From Euryarchaeota archaeon UBA181 (GTDB lineage Archaea > Thermoplasmatota > Poseidoniia > Poseidoniales > Thalassarchaeaceae), in the NCBI GenBank assembly GCA_002496725.1, contig DALI01000037.1, positions 1-15,427 of the forward strand: DNA of 15,427 nt. Reading direction: 5' to 3'. This document shows positions 7,301-15,427 of the stretch, in pieces. Position 1 is the stretch's first letter. The number at the start of each line of letters is the position of its first letter. Below the pieces are notes generated by a model, which saw only the letters and a list, made by a program, of their open reading frames with translations, was not told the DNA's origin and searched no databases. The position numbers and the translations under genes were made by a program.

Positions 7301-10300
7301 GATTCATAGGGAGTCTCCCAGGTAGTACAGACTCAGCGGTCATTGCTATGTCAATGGGTTGCCCATCATCAACTAGAACTGTACTCATCCCCGGTCTCGC
7401 TGTTTCATTTATTCCTTCCCAGGTCCTATCTCCGATAATCACACTCAGTGGATGCGCGGTCCTCTGCCCACTAGTGTCCGACTCCACTAGTCCACTGACT
7501 GGAGAGAAGTGATGTAGGCCATCATTGGAAACCAAGTACAAGCCACTGTCACTTACATGAGCTCCCCTGGGTTCGGACAGAAGACCAGATTGTGACTTGA
7601 CAAGGTGGCTACCGCCCACGTCCATTACATCGATTCCTCCCGGGCTGATCATCACAAGGTTACTACCGTGAGAGACAAGCTCACTAGGCGGCCAGGCCAT
7701 TAGAGAATTTGTGGGTGCACCTACCTCCATATCAAGAGAAGAAGAGTTCCAGTGCACTAGAGGTGCTATGTCCGTTGCAATGTGGACTCCCCAGTCATCC
7801 GCGGCTATTGAGCGGACGTCGTTACTGGGTATCTTGTCAATCTGGTATGTACCATTGACTGCATCCGTCGCAATGTCCCATGCCACTAATCCCGGTCTGG
7901 TTGGTCCTTGGCCATTGTGCGAGATGAAGATCGCTTCATCATGAAATTCAGTCACTGTTGCCCCATTCTCATCTGTCACCTGTCTTGTGACACTATCGGC
8001 ATAGACTAGTCCGGAGACGCTATTCCCAGCTAGTCCATCTGATGCTCCACGAGTTGTTAATACAGTCAAGTTGGAATCCAATATTGTAACTCCACCAGGG
8101 CCTCCTGCGAGTATCACATTTCCTAGAGATGGTGAATTTACGACTAGGAGGTGGTCGTATATTGATAGCGGTAGGCCATCAAATGTGGTAATCGGGTCTT
8201 CCCATTCACTCAGACTTACGTTGAACACTGCTATACCTCCCCAAGTAGCTGTCAGGATCTTATCACCTAGGCCAACGAAGTCTTTCACAATATTATTGGG
8301 AAGCCCAGCGAGAAGGCTCCCATCTCCCCACATACCCGTCATGGTATCGAATGTTTGGAAGCCCGCTGCAGAACCTTCGTTACCCATAAGTCCGACATAG
8401 AGCATACCGTCATCGTCATCGAGTATCATTGCATCCATCTGTCCATGTAGGGCAGGGGGTGTAGGGGAGTAAGATCTCTGCAATAGGTCGATTGAATACA
8501 GTCCCCTGCCAGCTGTGGTTACCCACATGGTGCTACCATCAAGTTGCATACTGTTGATGACATCGTCATCTAATAGGTTGTATCCGTATTCCCATCTCAC
8601 AGATCCGTTCTGTAGAATCTCACCCTGAAGTATGGATGTGGCGAAGTAGGAGTTGCTATCGAATGTAGATGCTACCCATACGTGGGTTGAGTTGGATGCG
8701 AACTCGACTACACGTCCACTGGATAGTCCTGCGAGTTCATCAAATCCTGAGGCAATGAGTCCGGTACTATCCAATCGGTCCACCCTGTTCAAACCTGTAG
8801 TCTGCCCAGATCGGCCTATGGCATAGGTAGGGATGTTCGCAGGTACTTTCACAATCGAACAACCATCCATTCCTGGGCTCAGTACCTGTCCTCCAGATAC
8901 AGATGTTCCAGATGTCAGTATTCTCGATATGCCTCCTGAGTTGTCGAACTGATGCGCTGAAAGGAGGACATTCCCATCATGAAGCATTCCACCAGGGAAA
9001 ATAAGATCTTCAGATACCCCATCAGCTGAGGTCAGTGTTGATAGGAATCTCCCCGTATTGTAGTTGAATCTGTCAATCCCGACCCCGGTCGTGTCGAATC
9101 CTATGTACAGTATTTTGTTGGATTCGTCACATGCGACAGCTCTAGGGTCATTGTCTGAGAGTCCATTATTCCCTCCCTCTGTGAGCGAGTCAATCCATTC
9201 TCCAGTTATCCCGTCACTATCGGAATCCGCCAAATCGAATCTAGCAACCCCTCCTTGGTTTCCGAACCAGCTGAGCCGCCCTATTGCGAAGTGTATTATT
9301 TCGTCGCATACTAGGATATCGGCCCCATATCCCCCTGGGATATCGCCAGTACCAAGGTCCCATGATGTCCAGTTTCCACTCGTACCATTCTTGACTAGGA
9401 TTTGTGCATTGGAGTTCCAGCTACCTTGTCGATGGGATGCTACCCACAAGTCGTCCCCGACCACTTCCATTGAGAAGAAGCCCTCCTCGGTGTCGTTGGG
9501 CAGACCATCATTCTCAGTCCAAGGTATTTCGAAGGTCTCGTTTACTGGGTTCCATCGGTATATGCCCTCCATGGTGGCGAAGACATATTCTCCATTGAAT
9601 TCCTCCATGCCACGAACTGGACCAGGGAAGTCGCTCCACTCATCCAAGAGGGCCATAGTAGAGTATTGGAATCTTCTCATTATGTTGTCTCCGTAGGCAA
9701 CCCACATCTCGCAGGAGGAGGCATTCAGTGGGAAGCAGTCCCCGAGAAGCTGGGCATTCACTCTCTGGACGTTTCCTATGGTTTCTAGATCGTCCTGCCA
9801 TGTCTCGTTGACAATGTTCCATCTGACAATAGTGCCCTCTCCATCATTCCATGACTGAGTTGGTCTGACACCAATCCAGAGTTCATCCCCCACCACTCCC
9901 ATGCCGTATACCACGCCACTAGTGCCAATCTGGCTACCCGCATCGAGAGTTGTTAGCGAAGTGTTGTTGTTGAGCGCAATTCTGAAAACTTCATCATTCG
10001 AGTTCCACCATTGGTTACTCCTCTGAGTGGAGTAGTGAAGAACATCTCCTACAATCACTATTTCAGCTGGACTTCTCGAAGATATTGAGGGCCCGTTTGT
10101 ATTAGTCCCCTTATCCCAATCAATCAGTACAGTGTCATTCGTAACGTCTATCAGAGTAAGGCCAAAGTCCCCGCCGGCCCACATGGTACCACTCTGACTG
10201 CCTGGGATCAGTACAGTGACATCATCATCATCCAGGTATCCCTGACTTCCGTCCCAGGTGGTCAACCATTCTTCATTTGTCAAATCATACCTCGCGATTC

Positions 10301-13061
10301 CAGTGTTCTCGAATCCAATATAGAGTATCTGACCTATTTTCACGGTTTTCGCACGTTGAGTGTCATCACCCGCCGTCCAAACATCAATGATCTCTAATCC
10401 ATCTACTCCTCCAAGCTCGCTAGTGTCGACTACTACTGCACCCTCGTCAGTTCCAGCGTAAAGTATGGGGTATCCATCCGAGTTATTCCCAATTAGCTCG
10501 ACAGAGTTTACTTGTCGGGATGGCATTTCTGAGCCACCACCAGTGGTGAGGCACTCAATTAGATCCAGTGTTCCCTGGCCCATATCTCCCCACACGCACA
10601 CTCCCCTGTTTGTCGCGGCGTAGATGTCATTCCCGTCGCTAATGATGTCATTGAACTCCCAGGGGTCGTTATTCCATCCTGGAATGTTGGTCTCAAGCTG
10701 ATCCCATGATGACCCATCCCATATTGCGAGTCCTCCGTTGGAACTTGCACCAGTGTTAGCTACTCTAGAACCGACAACCAAGTCTCCCCCGTAAATGTAT
10801 AGGGATAGTACGTCATTGTCCGGAAGTCCACTGTTTCCTACAGTGAGTAAGTCTACGATATCCCCGTTAATTCTGTCAAGAATCATGACCCCGAATCCCG
10901 GAAGCCCGAAGTAAACCGTGTCACCATCGATTGCTACAGGTGCCGCCTCGAGACTATCAGCACCCAGGGATTGCCACGAGCTTAGTATCTGCAACCCTGC
11001 TAAGTCAATCCTCATTAGTCCGCTGTCAGGAGTAGCTAGGTAAGCTATACCATACCTGGTAGCGACATCCACTACTAAGTCAGAGTCTAATCCATCGCCA
11101 GTGTCATATGTGCCGATTAGACTGATTGTAGATGTATTGACAAGAGATACTCCATTCTCAGGGTGTCCAACTACTAAGGTCTCGGTGTATTCATCGTATG
11201 CCATGGAGATTACACTATCAGAACCAAGTCCACCAACACTTCCGATATAGGCGCCATTATCGTTTCTAAATCTAAGGATACCAGCATTAGATGTTCCAAC
11301 CCACACCCAACCATCTTGATCTTGGATAATCGAAGTAACCGTCTGCATTTGCTGACCTGCATAATCAGTCACATCGATAGGGCTCATCCACCTTCTTCCA
11401 GAGTTATTGAATCTGTCAATGGTCGTGTCGCCGGCTACCCAAATCTGACCGTCTTCACTGTCATCAATACTCACGGCTAGTTTCATTGGGTCTGTAACCG
11501 GGCTACTGACTAGATACTCTATCCCAACAGGGGTATCTTGATGCTGCATAGCCATCATCCCTGTCGAGTCAATAATGACTGACATTCCATTAGAGGGGCC
11601 CCTGGGGCTTCCTGAGGGCCATGATGATATTGAAACACCGTTGTCTAGCAAACCGAGACCTTGCATGGTCTCCTGTGTCCTGAACACTCCTGCAGATATT
11701 TCGTATGACTGTAGTGTATTGCCTGCGAGAACATGTAGCCACCCATCAGATACCGATGTTCCTAGGACATTATTGGAAGCAAGCGTATTCGCAGTTGACC
11801 ACCTAGAAAGCCAAGTCGAGGTTACAAGATCTCTCCTGTTTATTCCTGCATTCTCGGTTGAAATCAATAGTTGATTGCCCATTGTATCCAAATCAGTAAT
11901 CCTATTGCTGGCTAGGAAATTGCTTGTGTCCCAGTGGCTACTCCCTTCAATCCCAATCACGGACTGATTACTACTGAGATTGTATTCTATAGCATGTACT
12001 CCGTTTGTTTTCGTTGAGATAAAAACACTGCCTGAGTTGATTATAATGTCAGTGGCTTCCCCTAGTGGAGTTGAGCAGTATTGTACCTCTCCCCAGCTGG
12101 GCAGAGCCCCCGTCCCGTCACCTGGTGGAAGGAAACCCAAGTAACAACCTGTAACCGCCCATATTACTCCGTCAGTACCTGCAGTGATGGCTGAGACCAC
12201 CAACGGTGCCATGCTACCGGTGTTTTCACTCTGTATTTGAGGGCCATTTGCCGAATTACTTAGTGACTGCGTCATTATAGTGCCGTTCGCTGTCCCAATC
12301 AGAAGCCTATTCTCCGCAGCATCCACAGTTATACTCCTGCCATATACGAGCTCGTCTATCTGAATAATGCCTGGACAACGCCACTGGCAGGCATTAGAGG
12401 CACTACTATCCAGATGAATCAGATCGTCCCCCAGAAGAACGTATAGTCTGCCATCGTTAGGATTCACGGCACTTCCGTGAACCTTTACTTCCAAGGGTGA
12501 GAAAGACACTCTTGGATCTGATGGTGTTAAGGCCTCAATTACCAAGTCAGAGATGGATATCCCAGCAGGTAAGACCCATGAGGCGTCGCTGACAGAGTTC
12601 GGCTGAAGAGAAGTAGAAAGCTCCCCATCTAACAGGCTGGGGGGTTTGTCATTGAAGTCAGGCTGGCATCCAAGCCAGTCATTGCCCCTCCAGTCTAGAA
12701 TTGGTGTCTGGCTATTCATCAGAGTGAGCTGAGGTTCGTCGATACAGTATCCTTCAGAACCATCAACGGCTATTTCGAAGGTCAAATTGGATATCTCGGC
12801 CCCCGGGGCGAAGTCAAGGAAAAGATCACCATAAGCATAAGTCTGGTTCGAGGGATTTGCACCAGAAGCGATTACATCGACCCATCCAGTGTCATTATTT
12901 CCATAGGCCCCCCAAACTCTTGAACTCGCAGAAGAAGCATCATCAACATCAGAGAGATCGTAGTCTGAAAAGGAAGACCAAGGAAGGAGAACCATCAGGC
13001 CGACTAGGATGATAGCACTCCTTTTGGAGGACAACCCAGACGTCGAACTTAGGGTATGCAC
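4362..13061 (-). CDS. Giant membrane-anchored surface protein: beta-propeller repeats, fibronectin-III-like modules, acidic cytoplasmic tail
   Basis: The uninterrupted frame encodes 2,899 residues. KR at 13-14 precedes a hydrophobic stretch (16-28), a signal peptide. A beta-rich domain with two cysteines (about 50-190) is followed by about 1,700 residues of propeller-type repeats (about 195-1890). These resemble two-component-regulator propeller blades: GLPDNDVLSLY, GLSSGRVVEF, GLPNNIVKDF, each followed some residues later by strands such as WVWVGTSNAG or LYIGF. Another beta domain (about 1890-2000) leads to about six fibronectin-III-like modules (about 2000-2715), recognisable by IDIVW/IEVTW strands and YxVWVS or VAVVPVDSSGN ends. 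One membrane span (2743-2761) is followed by RPRK and a 138-residue tail extremely rich in Asp/Glu. The topology is a large extracellular part with the tail in the cytoplasm. The GTG at 13061 is chosen because an in-frame TAA lies 15 nt upstream and a TATA-like box lies at leaderless distance. Many NxT/NxS sequons would allow N-glycosylation. Adhesion, polymer binding or sensing are possible; the substrate is unknown. Confidence 0.93.
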   Translation of the reverse strand: MHTLSSTSGLSSKRSAIILVGLMVLLPWSSFSDYDLSDVDDASSASSRVWGAYGNNDTGWVDVIASGANPSNQTYAYGDLFLDFAPGAEISNLTFEIAVDGSEGYCIDEPQLTLMNSQTPILDWRGNDWLGCQPDFNDKPPSLLDGELSTSLQPNSVSDASWVLPAGISISDLVIEALTPSDPRVSFSPLEVKVHGSAVNPNDGRLYVLLGDDLIHLDSSASNACQWRCPGIIQIDELVYGRSITVDAAENRLLIGTANGTIMTQSLSNSANGPQIQSENTGSMAPLVVSAITAGTDGVIWAVTGCYLGFLPPGDGTGALPSWGEVQYCSTPLGEATDIIINSGSVFISTKTNGVHAIEYNLSSNQSVIGIEGSSHWDTSNFLASNRITDLDTMGNQLLISTENAGINRRDLVTSTWLSRWSTANTLASNNVLGTSVSDGWLHVLAGNTLQSYEISAGVFRTQETMQGLGLLDNGVSISSWPSGSPRGPSNGMSVIIDSTGMMAMQHQDTPVGIEYLVSSPVTDPMKLAVSIDDSEDGQIWVAGDTTIDRFNNSGRRWMSPIDVTDYAGQQMQTVTSIIQDQDGWVWVGTSNAGILRFRNDNGAYIGSVGGLGSDSVISMAYDEYTETLVVGHPENGVSLVNTSTISLIGTYDTGDGLDSDLVVDVATRYGIAYLATPDSGLMRIDLAGLQILSSWQSLGADSLEAAPVAIDGDTVYFGLPGFGVMILDRINGDIVDLLTVGNSGLPDNDVLSLYIYGGDLVVGSRVANTGASSNGGLAIWDGSSWDQLETNIPGWNNDPWEFNDIISDGNDIYAATNRGVCVWGDMGQGTLDLIECLTTGGGSEMPSRQVNSVELIGNNSDGYPILYAGTDEGAVVVDTSELGGVDGLEIIDVWTAGDDTQRAKTVKIGQILYIGFENTGIARYDLTNEEWLTTWDGSQGYLDDDDVTVLIPGSQSGTMWAGGDFGLTLIDVTNDTVLIDWDKGTNTNGPSISSRSPAEIVIVGDVLHYSTQRSNQWWNSNDEVFRIALNNNTSLTTLDAGSQIGTSGVVYGMGVVGDELWIGVRPTQSWNDGEGTIVRWNIVNETWQDDLETIGNVQRVNAQLLGDCFPLNASSCEMWVAYGDNIMRRFQYSTMALLDEWSDFPGPVRGMEEFNGEYVFATMEGIYRWNPVNETFEIPWTENDGLPNDTEEGFFSMEVVGDDLWVASHRQGSWNSNAQILVKNGTSGNWTSWDLGTGDIPGGYGADILVCDEIIHFAIGRLSWFGNQGGVARFDLADSDSDGITGEWIDSLTEGGNNGLSDNDPRAVACDESNKILYIGFDTTGVGIDRFNYNTGRFLSTLTSADGVSEDLIFPGGMLHDGNVLLSAHQFDNSGGISRILTSGTSVSGGQVLSPGMDGCSIVKVPANIPTYAIGRSGQTTGLNRVDRLDSTGLIASGFDELAGLSSGRVVEFASNSTHVWVASTFDSNSYFATSILQGEILQNGSVRWEYGYNLLDDDVINSMQLDGSTMWVTTAGRGLYSIDLLQRSYSPTPPALHGQMDAMILDDDDGMLYVGLMGNEGSAAGFQTFDTMTGMWGDGSLLAGLPNNIVKDFVGLGDKILTATWGGIAVFNVSLSEWEDPITTFDGLPLSIYDHLLVVNSPSLGNVILAGGPGGVTILDSNLTVLTTRGASDGLAGNSVSGLVYADSVTRQVTDENGATVTEFHDEAIFISHNGQGPTRPGLVAWDIATDAVNGTYQIDKIPSNDVRSIAADDWGVHIATDIAPLVHWNSSSLDMEVGAPTNSLMAWPPSELVSHGSNLVMISPGGIDVMDVGGSHLVKSQSGLLSEPRGAHVSDSGLYLVSNDGLHHFSPVSGLVESDTSGQRTAHPLSVIIGDRTWEGINETARPGMSTVLVDDGQPIDIAMTAESVLPGRLPMNPMAMTLSSPETGAWVWARSSVLNYSGNWDMQMINPGIQSAFQSAISQVGPGYSSAEAHIQLQSPNDGKLKVRVTYDWERVEVPTTIVNLTDRPNDGGGVLEASWLPAEDAAWNGYRIFVWDATGREEWNPSEDELDDFSTYISIPFWSQTSVMVTEADNYGTSEPLYDDRVYRIAIALEYPDGTLGDAMAWPGTATPTDEMPSPPNWLEASAISGGTAGTIVVEWSMCEELDPGFTRIWAAEQEISNAIALTGEVDIPYSSGNTTVIELAPQGVYWFAAACVDFSGQFDPTNVTLFGPVTTAGGLNDGIAPSMIMGTQAQDVPDDEGGRIEVTWDINAEDDCSFYTIYALPASGWQPPSTVDGWPVAEYVPDCSTDQVVIDSLGSSPLQDGVTYWIGVVASDDWGNENVDTVLVVEATSEIDQEGSANAPERAEGLIAWDHPEDDGSKIDIVWNRSTAPDFSFYTVWVSDYPLNDLSDLSENCDNNSASCNLIVVDQRQIGGVLQLQMTIEEAMYGNTIDSLVVSPIRPDIPLYVAVTIHDIKGNVHLTGLDDHISIVTPVDNRGDITPPDRLVPPILEERLDDDGDGMYVTFQESVASDLYEYLIFADVVPFADASNMEPVMIVDRNSELPLIIETLSDGRSLAPSIMTWVAVVPVDSSGNSWLTNLRTSSIALVDENSLDPGLHLPEVTGVRGYWDSSGSQIDITWDLSQDPQVESYRVFVSLDPFEDVRNATQVGSLTDGIVTEIVGNLLIMNELDGSSLDNTVSHWTVVVAFDGEVNRLAVDPLEILPWSESSFGSTDGEEGEEGASWIEQLMNGDMNTLIGVISALMILAGAVLFIRPRKDSAPQPWEMGALEVELEEQMMRESSGLSDDEEFGLDDIEVSSDEFRTEPDSSPVSYDGLGEESFVQPIGGEYTGIQVEASNEVVDELLGIEEGDLDIDDLDDLADDLDIEGLDDLADGLDDDDDIDSSFIDEIL
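4413..4484 (-). repeat. Tandem 12-residue acidic repeat in the tail of the giant protein
   Basis: Residues 2860-2871 (LDIDDLDDLADD) and 2872-2883 (LDIEGLDDLADG) are adjacent copies of one motif. Nearly all equivalent codons differ (only one GAC and one GAT codon are shared), so the copies are not a recent DNA duplication; the repeat appears conserved at protein level. Each copy could form an amphipathic acidic helix with Leu/Ile on one face. Confidence 0.7.
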
Positions 13062-13082
13062 GACGATACGGCATTACACCAC

Positions 13083-13088
13083 TATATT
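13083..13088 (-). promoter_or_regulatory. TATA-like box for the giant surface protein gene (leaderless)
   Basis: On the minus strand AATATA lies 22-27 nt upstream of the GTG at 13061. That is the usual archaeal distance from TATA box to transcription start, so the transcript would begin at or next to the start codon. No convincing Shine-Dalgarno sequence precedes the GTG, in line with a leaderless message. Confidence 0.45.
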
Positions 13089-13123
13089 GAATGGTGTGGG
13101 TTCTTGAGCATAACATGCTTACA

Positions 13124-13138
13124 TCCACCATAGGTGGA
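13124..13138. promoter_or_regulatory. Inverted repeat, possible operator
   Basis: TCCACC-ATA-GGTGGA is a perfect 6-bp dyad with a 3-nt centre. It lies about 35 nt upstream of the TATA-like box of the giant gene and about 60 nt upstream of the AT-rich element before maeB. It could bind a dimeric regulator for one or both genes. No regulator is encoded nearby, so this is only suggestive. Confidence 0.35.
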
Positions 13139-13192
13139 AAACTAGTATTTTCTTCCTCTATTTCAATAATCTAAACGCTTACTAATCGGCTG

Positions 13193-13203
13193 ATAATAAA
13201 ATT
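13193..13203 (+). promoter_or_regulatory. Possible TATA element for maeB
   Basis: An ATAATAAAATT stretch about 60-70 nt upstream of the GTG at 13262 could serve as TATA box, giving a leader of about 40 nt. A purine-rich GAGGGGAGGG (13227-13236) lies in that leader, but it is about 25 nt from the GTG, too far for a standard ribosome binding site. Confidence 0.25.
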
Positions 13204-13261
13204 ACACGGGTTAGGATAGCATCAAAGAGGGGAGGGTAGGACGGATTTATGGGTCGTTAGC

Positions 13262-15427
13262 GTGACAGATGAGAAGCTTCGCGAGGAAGCATTGGACTAT
13301 CATGCGGCAAAACCTGCTGGAAAACTTACAGTCGTACCAACAAAAGCACACAGTACATCCCACGAATTATCCCTAGCATACTCACCGGGAGTCGCATTCC
13401 CTTGCAAGGAGATTGAGAGCGACCCAGATAGCGCCTACAAATATACGGCCAAGGGAAATCTAGTGGCGGTGATAAGCAATGGTACGGCAGTTCTTGGACT
13501 AGGAGATATTGGACCCTTAGCTGGAAAACCAGTTATGGAGGGAAAAGGGCTCCTGTTCAAGGCATTCGCAGATATCGATGTCTTCGATATCGAGGTCGAT
13601 AAGATTGATGTTGATGGATTCGTAGACACGGTGAAGGCAATCGCTCCCACATTCGGAGGAATCAATCTTGAAGACATCAAGGCACCTGAGTGCTTTGAAA
13701 TAGAGAGGAGACTCGTAGAAGAGTTGGATATTCCTGTAATGCATGACGATCAACATGGGACAGCTATCATTTCAGGTGCCGCTCTATTGAATGGACTTGA
13801 ATTAGTGGACAAAGAAATTTCGAATGTTAAGATAACAATTTCAGGAGCCGGTGCTTCAGCTATATCATGTGCTAGACATTACGTCAGACTTGGGGTACTC
13901 AAGAGTAATATTGTCATGGTCGACTCAACAGGAATCTTGACTCAATCTAGGTTGGAATCCGGAGATCTGAATAAGTACAAGGCAGAATTCGCTAGGAAAA
14001 TGGCCGATGGTGGTATTTCAGAAGCTATGTCTGGATGCGATGTGTTCTTGGGACTCTCTAAAGGAGGCCTTGTATCTCCTGAAATGGTAAAGTCAATGGC
14101 GGACAGGCCACTAATATTTGCTCTCGCAAATCCCGATCCAGAAATTCTTCCTGAGGATGTGATGTCCGCAAGGGACGATGCAATAGTGGCTACTGGAAGA
14201 TCTGACTATCCCAACCAGATCAATAATGTTCTTGGATTCCCATACATATTCAGAGGGGCCCTAGATGTAAGGGCTACACGGATAACAGAGGGAATGAAGA
14301 TGGCGGCTACAAAGGCTATCGCCGAGCTAGCTAGAGAGCCAGTTCCGGATGACGTTCTTTCCGCTTACAATGGCGAACAAATACAATTTGGACCTGAATA
14401 CATAATTCCTAAACCATTCGATGCCAGAGTGCTAATCTGGGAGGCTAGTGCAGTAGCCGCAGCTGCGGTGGAAGAAGGAGTAGCAGGTATTTCTCCCGGC
14501 TCATTCGATATTGAGAAATACAGAGAGGAGCTTGAATCTCGGTTAGGGCTCACCAGGTCAATAATGAGGGGAGTAATCAATCGAGCTAAGAGGGATAAGA
14601 AGAGAATAGTCTTCTGCGAAGGTGAAGATCCAACGGTCATAAAGGCGGCCTCTCAGTGTATCTCAGAAGGAATCTGCGATCCAATATTATTGGGCAATAT
14701 AGATAGAATTGAGGCGGTCAAAGAAGAACTAGGATTAACATTCGATTGTGAAGAGATTGATGTTAGGTATGATCCGCGTAGAAGAGGGTCATATGCTGAA
14801 GAGTTGCATCTCATACGTGGAAGGAAGGGAGTGACTTTGGAAGATGCCACTCGACTGATGAAGAGCTCTACCTACTTTGCACCTATGATGGTCCATTTGG
14901 GAGATGCTGATGGATATCTTGGGGGAGTATCCCATCACTACCCGGACATTGTCAAACCATGTCTTCAGATCATCGGTCCAGAGAAGGGATCACACAGAAT
15001 TGTGGGGATGTATATGATGACAGTCAATGGTGAGTTGATGTTCATCGGCGATGCAACAATAAACATCTATCCAGATTCCAGAACACTAGCTGAGATAGCT
15101 GTACAAACTGCTAAGGTGGCTAGGAGGTTTGGTGTCAAGCCGAGAGTAGCAATGCTATCATTCTCTAACTTTGGAACATCTTCGGAAATGAGAACTGACA
15201 GGGTAGAGGAAGCGATTTCCATAGCTCGGGAACTAGATCCAGAGCTGATTATCGATGGACCAATGCAGGCTGACACCGCACTAGTTGCCGAAATACAGAA
15301 AGATTACCCTTTCATGTCTTTAGAAGGTCCTGCTAACGTACTAATCTGTCCGAATCTAGCTTCGGCCAACATAGCCTACAAACTCCTACAAAGAATCGCT
15401 GGTGCAGAGATGACTGGCCCAATTCTA
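13262..15427 (+). CDS. maeB: NAD(P)-dependent malic enzyme, MaeB type with C-terminal phosphotransacetylase-like domain (3' partial)
   Basis: The frame gives 722 residues without a stop at the window edge; MaeB proteins are about 760 long, so only about 40 are missing. It oxidatively decarboxylates malate to pyruvate and CO2 with NAD(P)+ in the cytoplasm. The malic domain (1 to about 415) has Y40 in AYSPGV and K95 in MEGKG as catalytic residues, LEDI (136-139) and HDDQHGTA (161-168) as metal-site segments, GAGASA (195-200) as dinucleotide loop, and ATGRSDYPNQINNVLGFP (310-327). Residues about 430-722 are phosphotransacetylase-like (RIVFCEGEDPTVIKAA, HLGDADGYLGG, NFGTSSEMR). In studied MaeB proteins this domain lacks acetyl transfer activity and senses acetyl-CoA; the same is inferred here. 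GTG 13262 is the start because TAG lies in frame at 13217 with no other start codon between, and the N-terminus aligns with known MaeB (ALDYH, KLTVVPTKA). Cofactor choice between NAD and NADP cannot be settled by eye. Confidence 0.95.
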   Translation, partial: MTDEKLREEALDYHAAKPAGKLTVVPTKAHSTSHELSLAYSPGVAFPCKEIESDPDSAYKYTAKGNLVAVISNGTAVLGLGDIGPLAGKPVMEGKGLLFKAFADIDVFDIEVDKIDVDGFVDTVKAIAPTFGGINLEDIKAPECFEIERRLVEELDIPVMHDDQHGTAIISGAALLNGLELVDKEISNVKITISGAGASAISCARHYVRLGVLKSNIVMVDSTGILTQSRLESGDLNKYKAEFARKMADGGISEAMSGCDVFLGLSKGGLVSPEMVKSMADRPLIFALANPDPEILPEDVMSARDDAIVATGRSDYPNQINNVLGFPYIFRGALDVRATRITEGMKMAATKAIAELAREPVPDDVLSAYNGEQIQFGPEYIIPKPFDARVLIWEASAVAAAAVEEGVAGISPGSFDIEKYREELESRLGLTRSIMRGVINRAKRDKKRIVFCEGEDPTVIKAASQCISEGICDPILLGNIDRIEAVKEELGLTFDCEEIDVRYDPRRRGSYAEELHLIRGRKGVTLEDATRLMKSSTYFAPMMVHLGDADGYLGGVSHHYPDIVKPCLQIIGPEKGSHRIVGMYMMTVNGELMFIGDATINIYPDSRTLAEIAVQTAKVARRFGVKPRVAMLSFSNFGTSSEMRTDRVEEAISIARELDPELIIDGPMQADTALVAEIQKDYPFMSLEGPANVLICPNLASANIAYKLLQRIAGAEMTGPIL

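Larger units (their letters stand above)
13062..13261. promoter_or_regulatory. Divergent promoter region between the giant surface protein gene and maeB
   Basis: These 200 nt separate two genes transcribed away from each other, so both promoters should lie here. The region is AT-rich in the middle (13140-13205), has a TATA-like box near each gene, a dyad at 13124-13138 and a short 4-bp dyad GCAT-AAC-ATGC at 13108-13118. A 60-codon minus-strand frame across 12949-13131 overlaps the start of the giant gene and has no recognisable content. Confidence 0.6.

Noticed and set aside
9064..9696. 210-codon plus-strand frame opposite the giant gene
   Set aside because: Long but entirely antisense to a clear repeat-bearing coding sequence. 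The translation is Ser/Pro-rich low-complexity sequence with no domain, as expected for the complement of such codons.
12949..13131. 60-codon minus-strand frame starting upstream of the giant gene
   Set aside because: It overlaps the signal-peptide coding region in another frame and has no domain; the giant gene frame is clearly the real one.
13435..13756. Minus-strand frames opposite maeB
   Set aside because: They are shadows of strongly conserved malic enzyme coding sequence.

Overview
The window looks like part of a chromosome from a marine planktonic archaeon, most plausibly Thermoplasmatota of the Poseidoniales (Marine Group II) type. This placement is an inference. It rests on the gene style: very large secreted propeller/fibronectin-like proteins with a C-terminal anchor and acidic tail, calcium-loop surface proteins, GTG starts with a TATA-like box about 25 nt upstream, and dense minus-strand gene packing. 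No rRNA or other phylogenetic marker is present to confirm it.

Layout: 1-538 (minus strand, running off the left edge) is a secreted protein with thrombospondin type-3-like calcium loops. 539-839 is an intergenic region with two near-identical hairpins whose sequence differences are compensatory. 840-1241 (minus) is a small zinc-ribbon membrane protein. 1241-3538 (minus) is a fused aminodeoxychorismate synthase (PabB-PabA) and 3535-4320 (minus) is an aminotransferase class IV protein, probably aminodeoxychorismate lyase (PabC). 4362-13061 (minus) is one 2,899-residue surface protein: signal peptide, roughly 1,700 residues of beta-propeller repeats, fibronectin-III-like modules, one transmembrane segment and a very acidic cytoplasmic tail. 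13062-13261 is a divergent promoter region. 13262 to the right edge (plus) is a MaeB-type malic enzyme with a C-terminal phosphotransacetylase-like domain, lacking only its last few dozen residues.

Functionally, pabC, pabAB and the zinc-ribbon gene form one tightly packed transcription unit (4-nt ATGA overlap, then 1-nt TAGTG overlap). Its first two products would convert chorismate plus glutamine to 4-aminobenzoate, the folate/pterin precursor. The giant protein and the calcium-loop protein are cell-surface or exported components. The malic enzyme links malate to pyruvate and NAD(P)H in central metabolism. I found no tRNA, rRNA, CRISPR array, insertion sequence or clear defence system. The least explained signals are the covarying hairpin pair, the giant protein and its duplicated acidic tail motif, and a dyad in the divergent promoter region.
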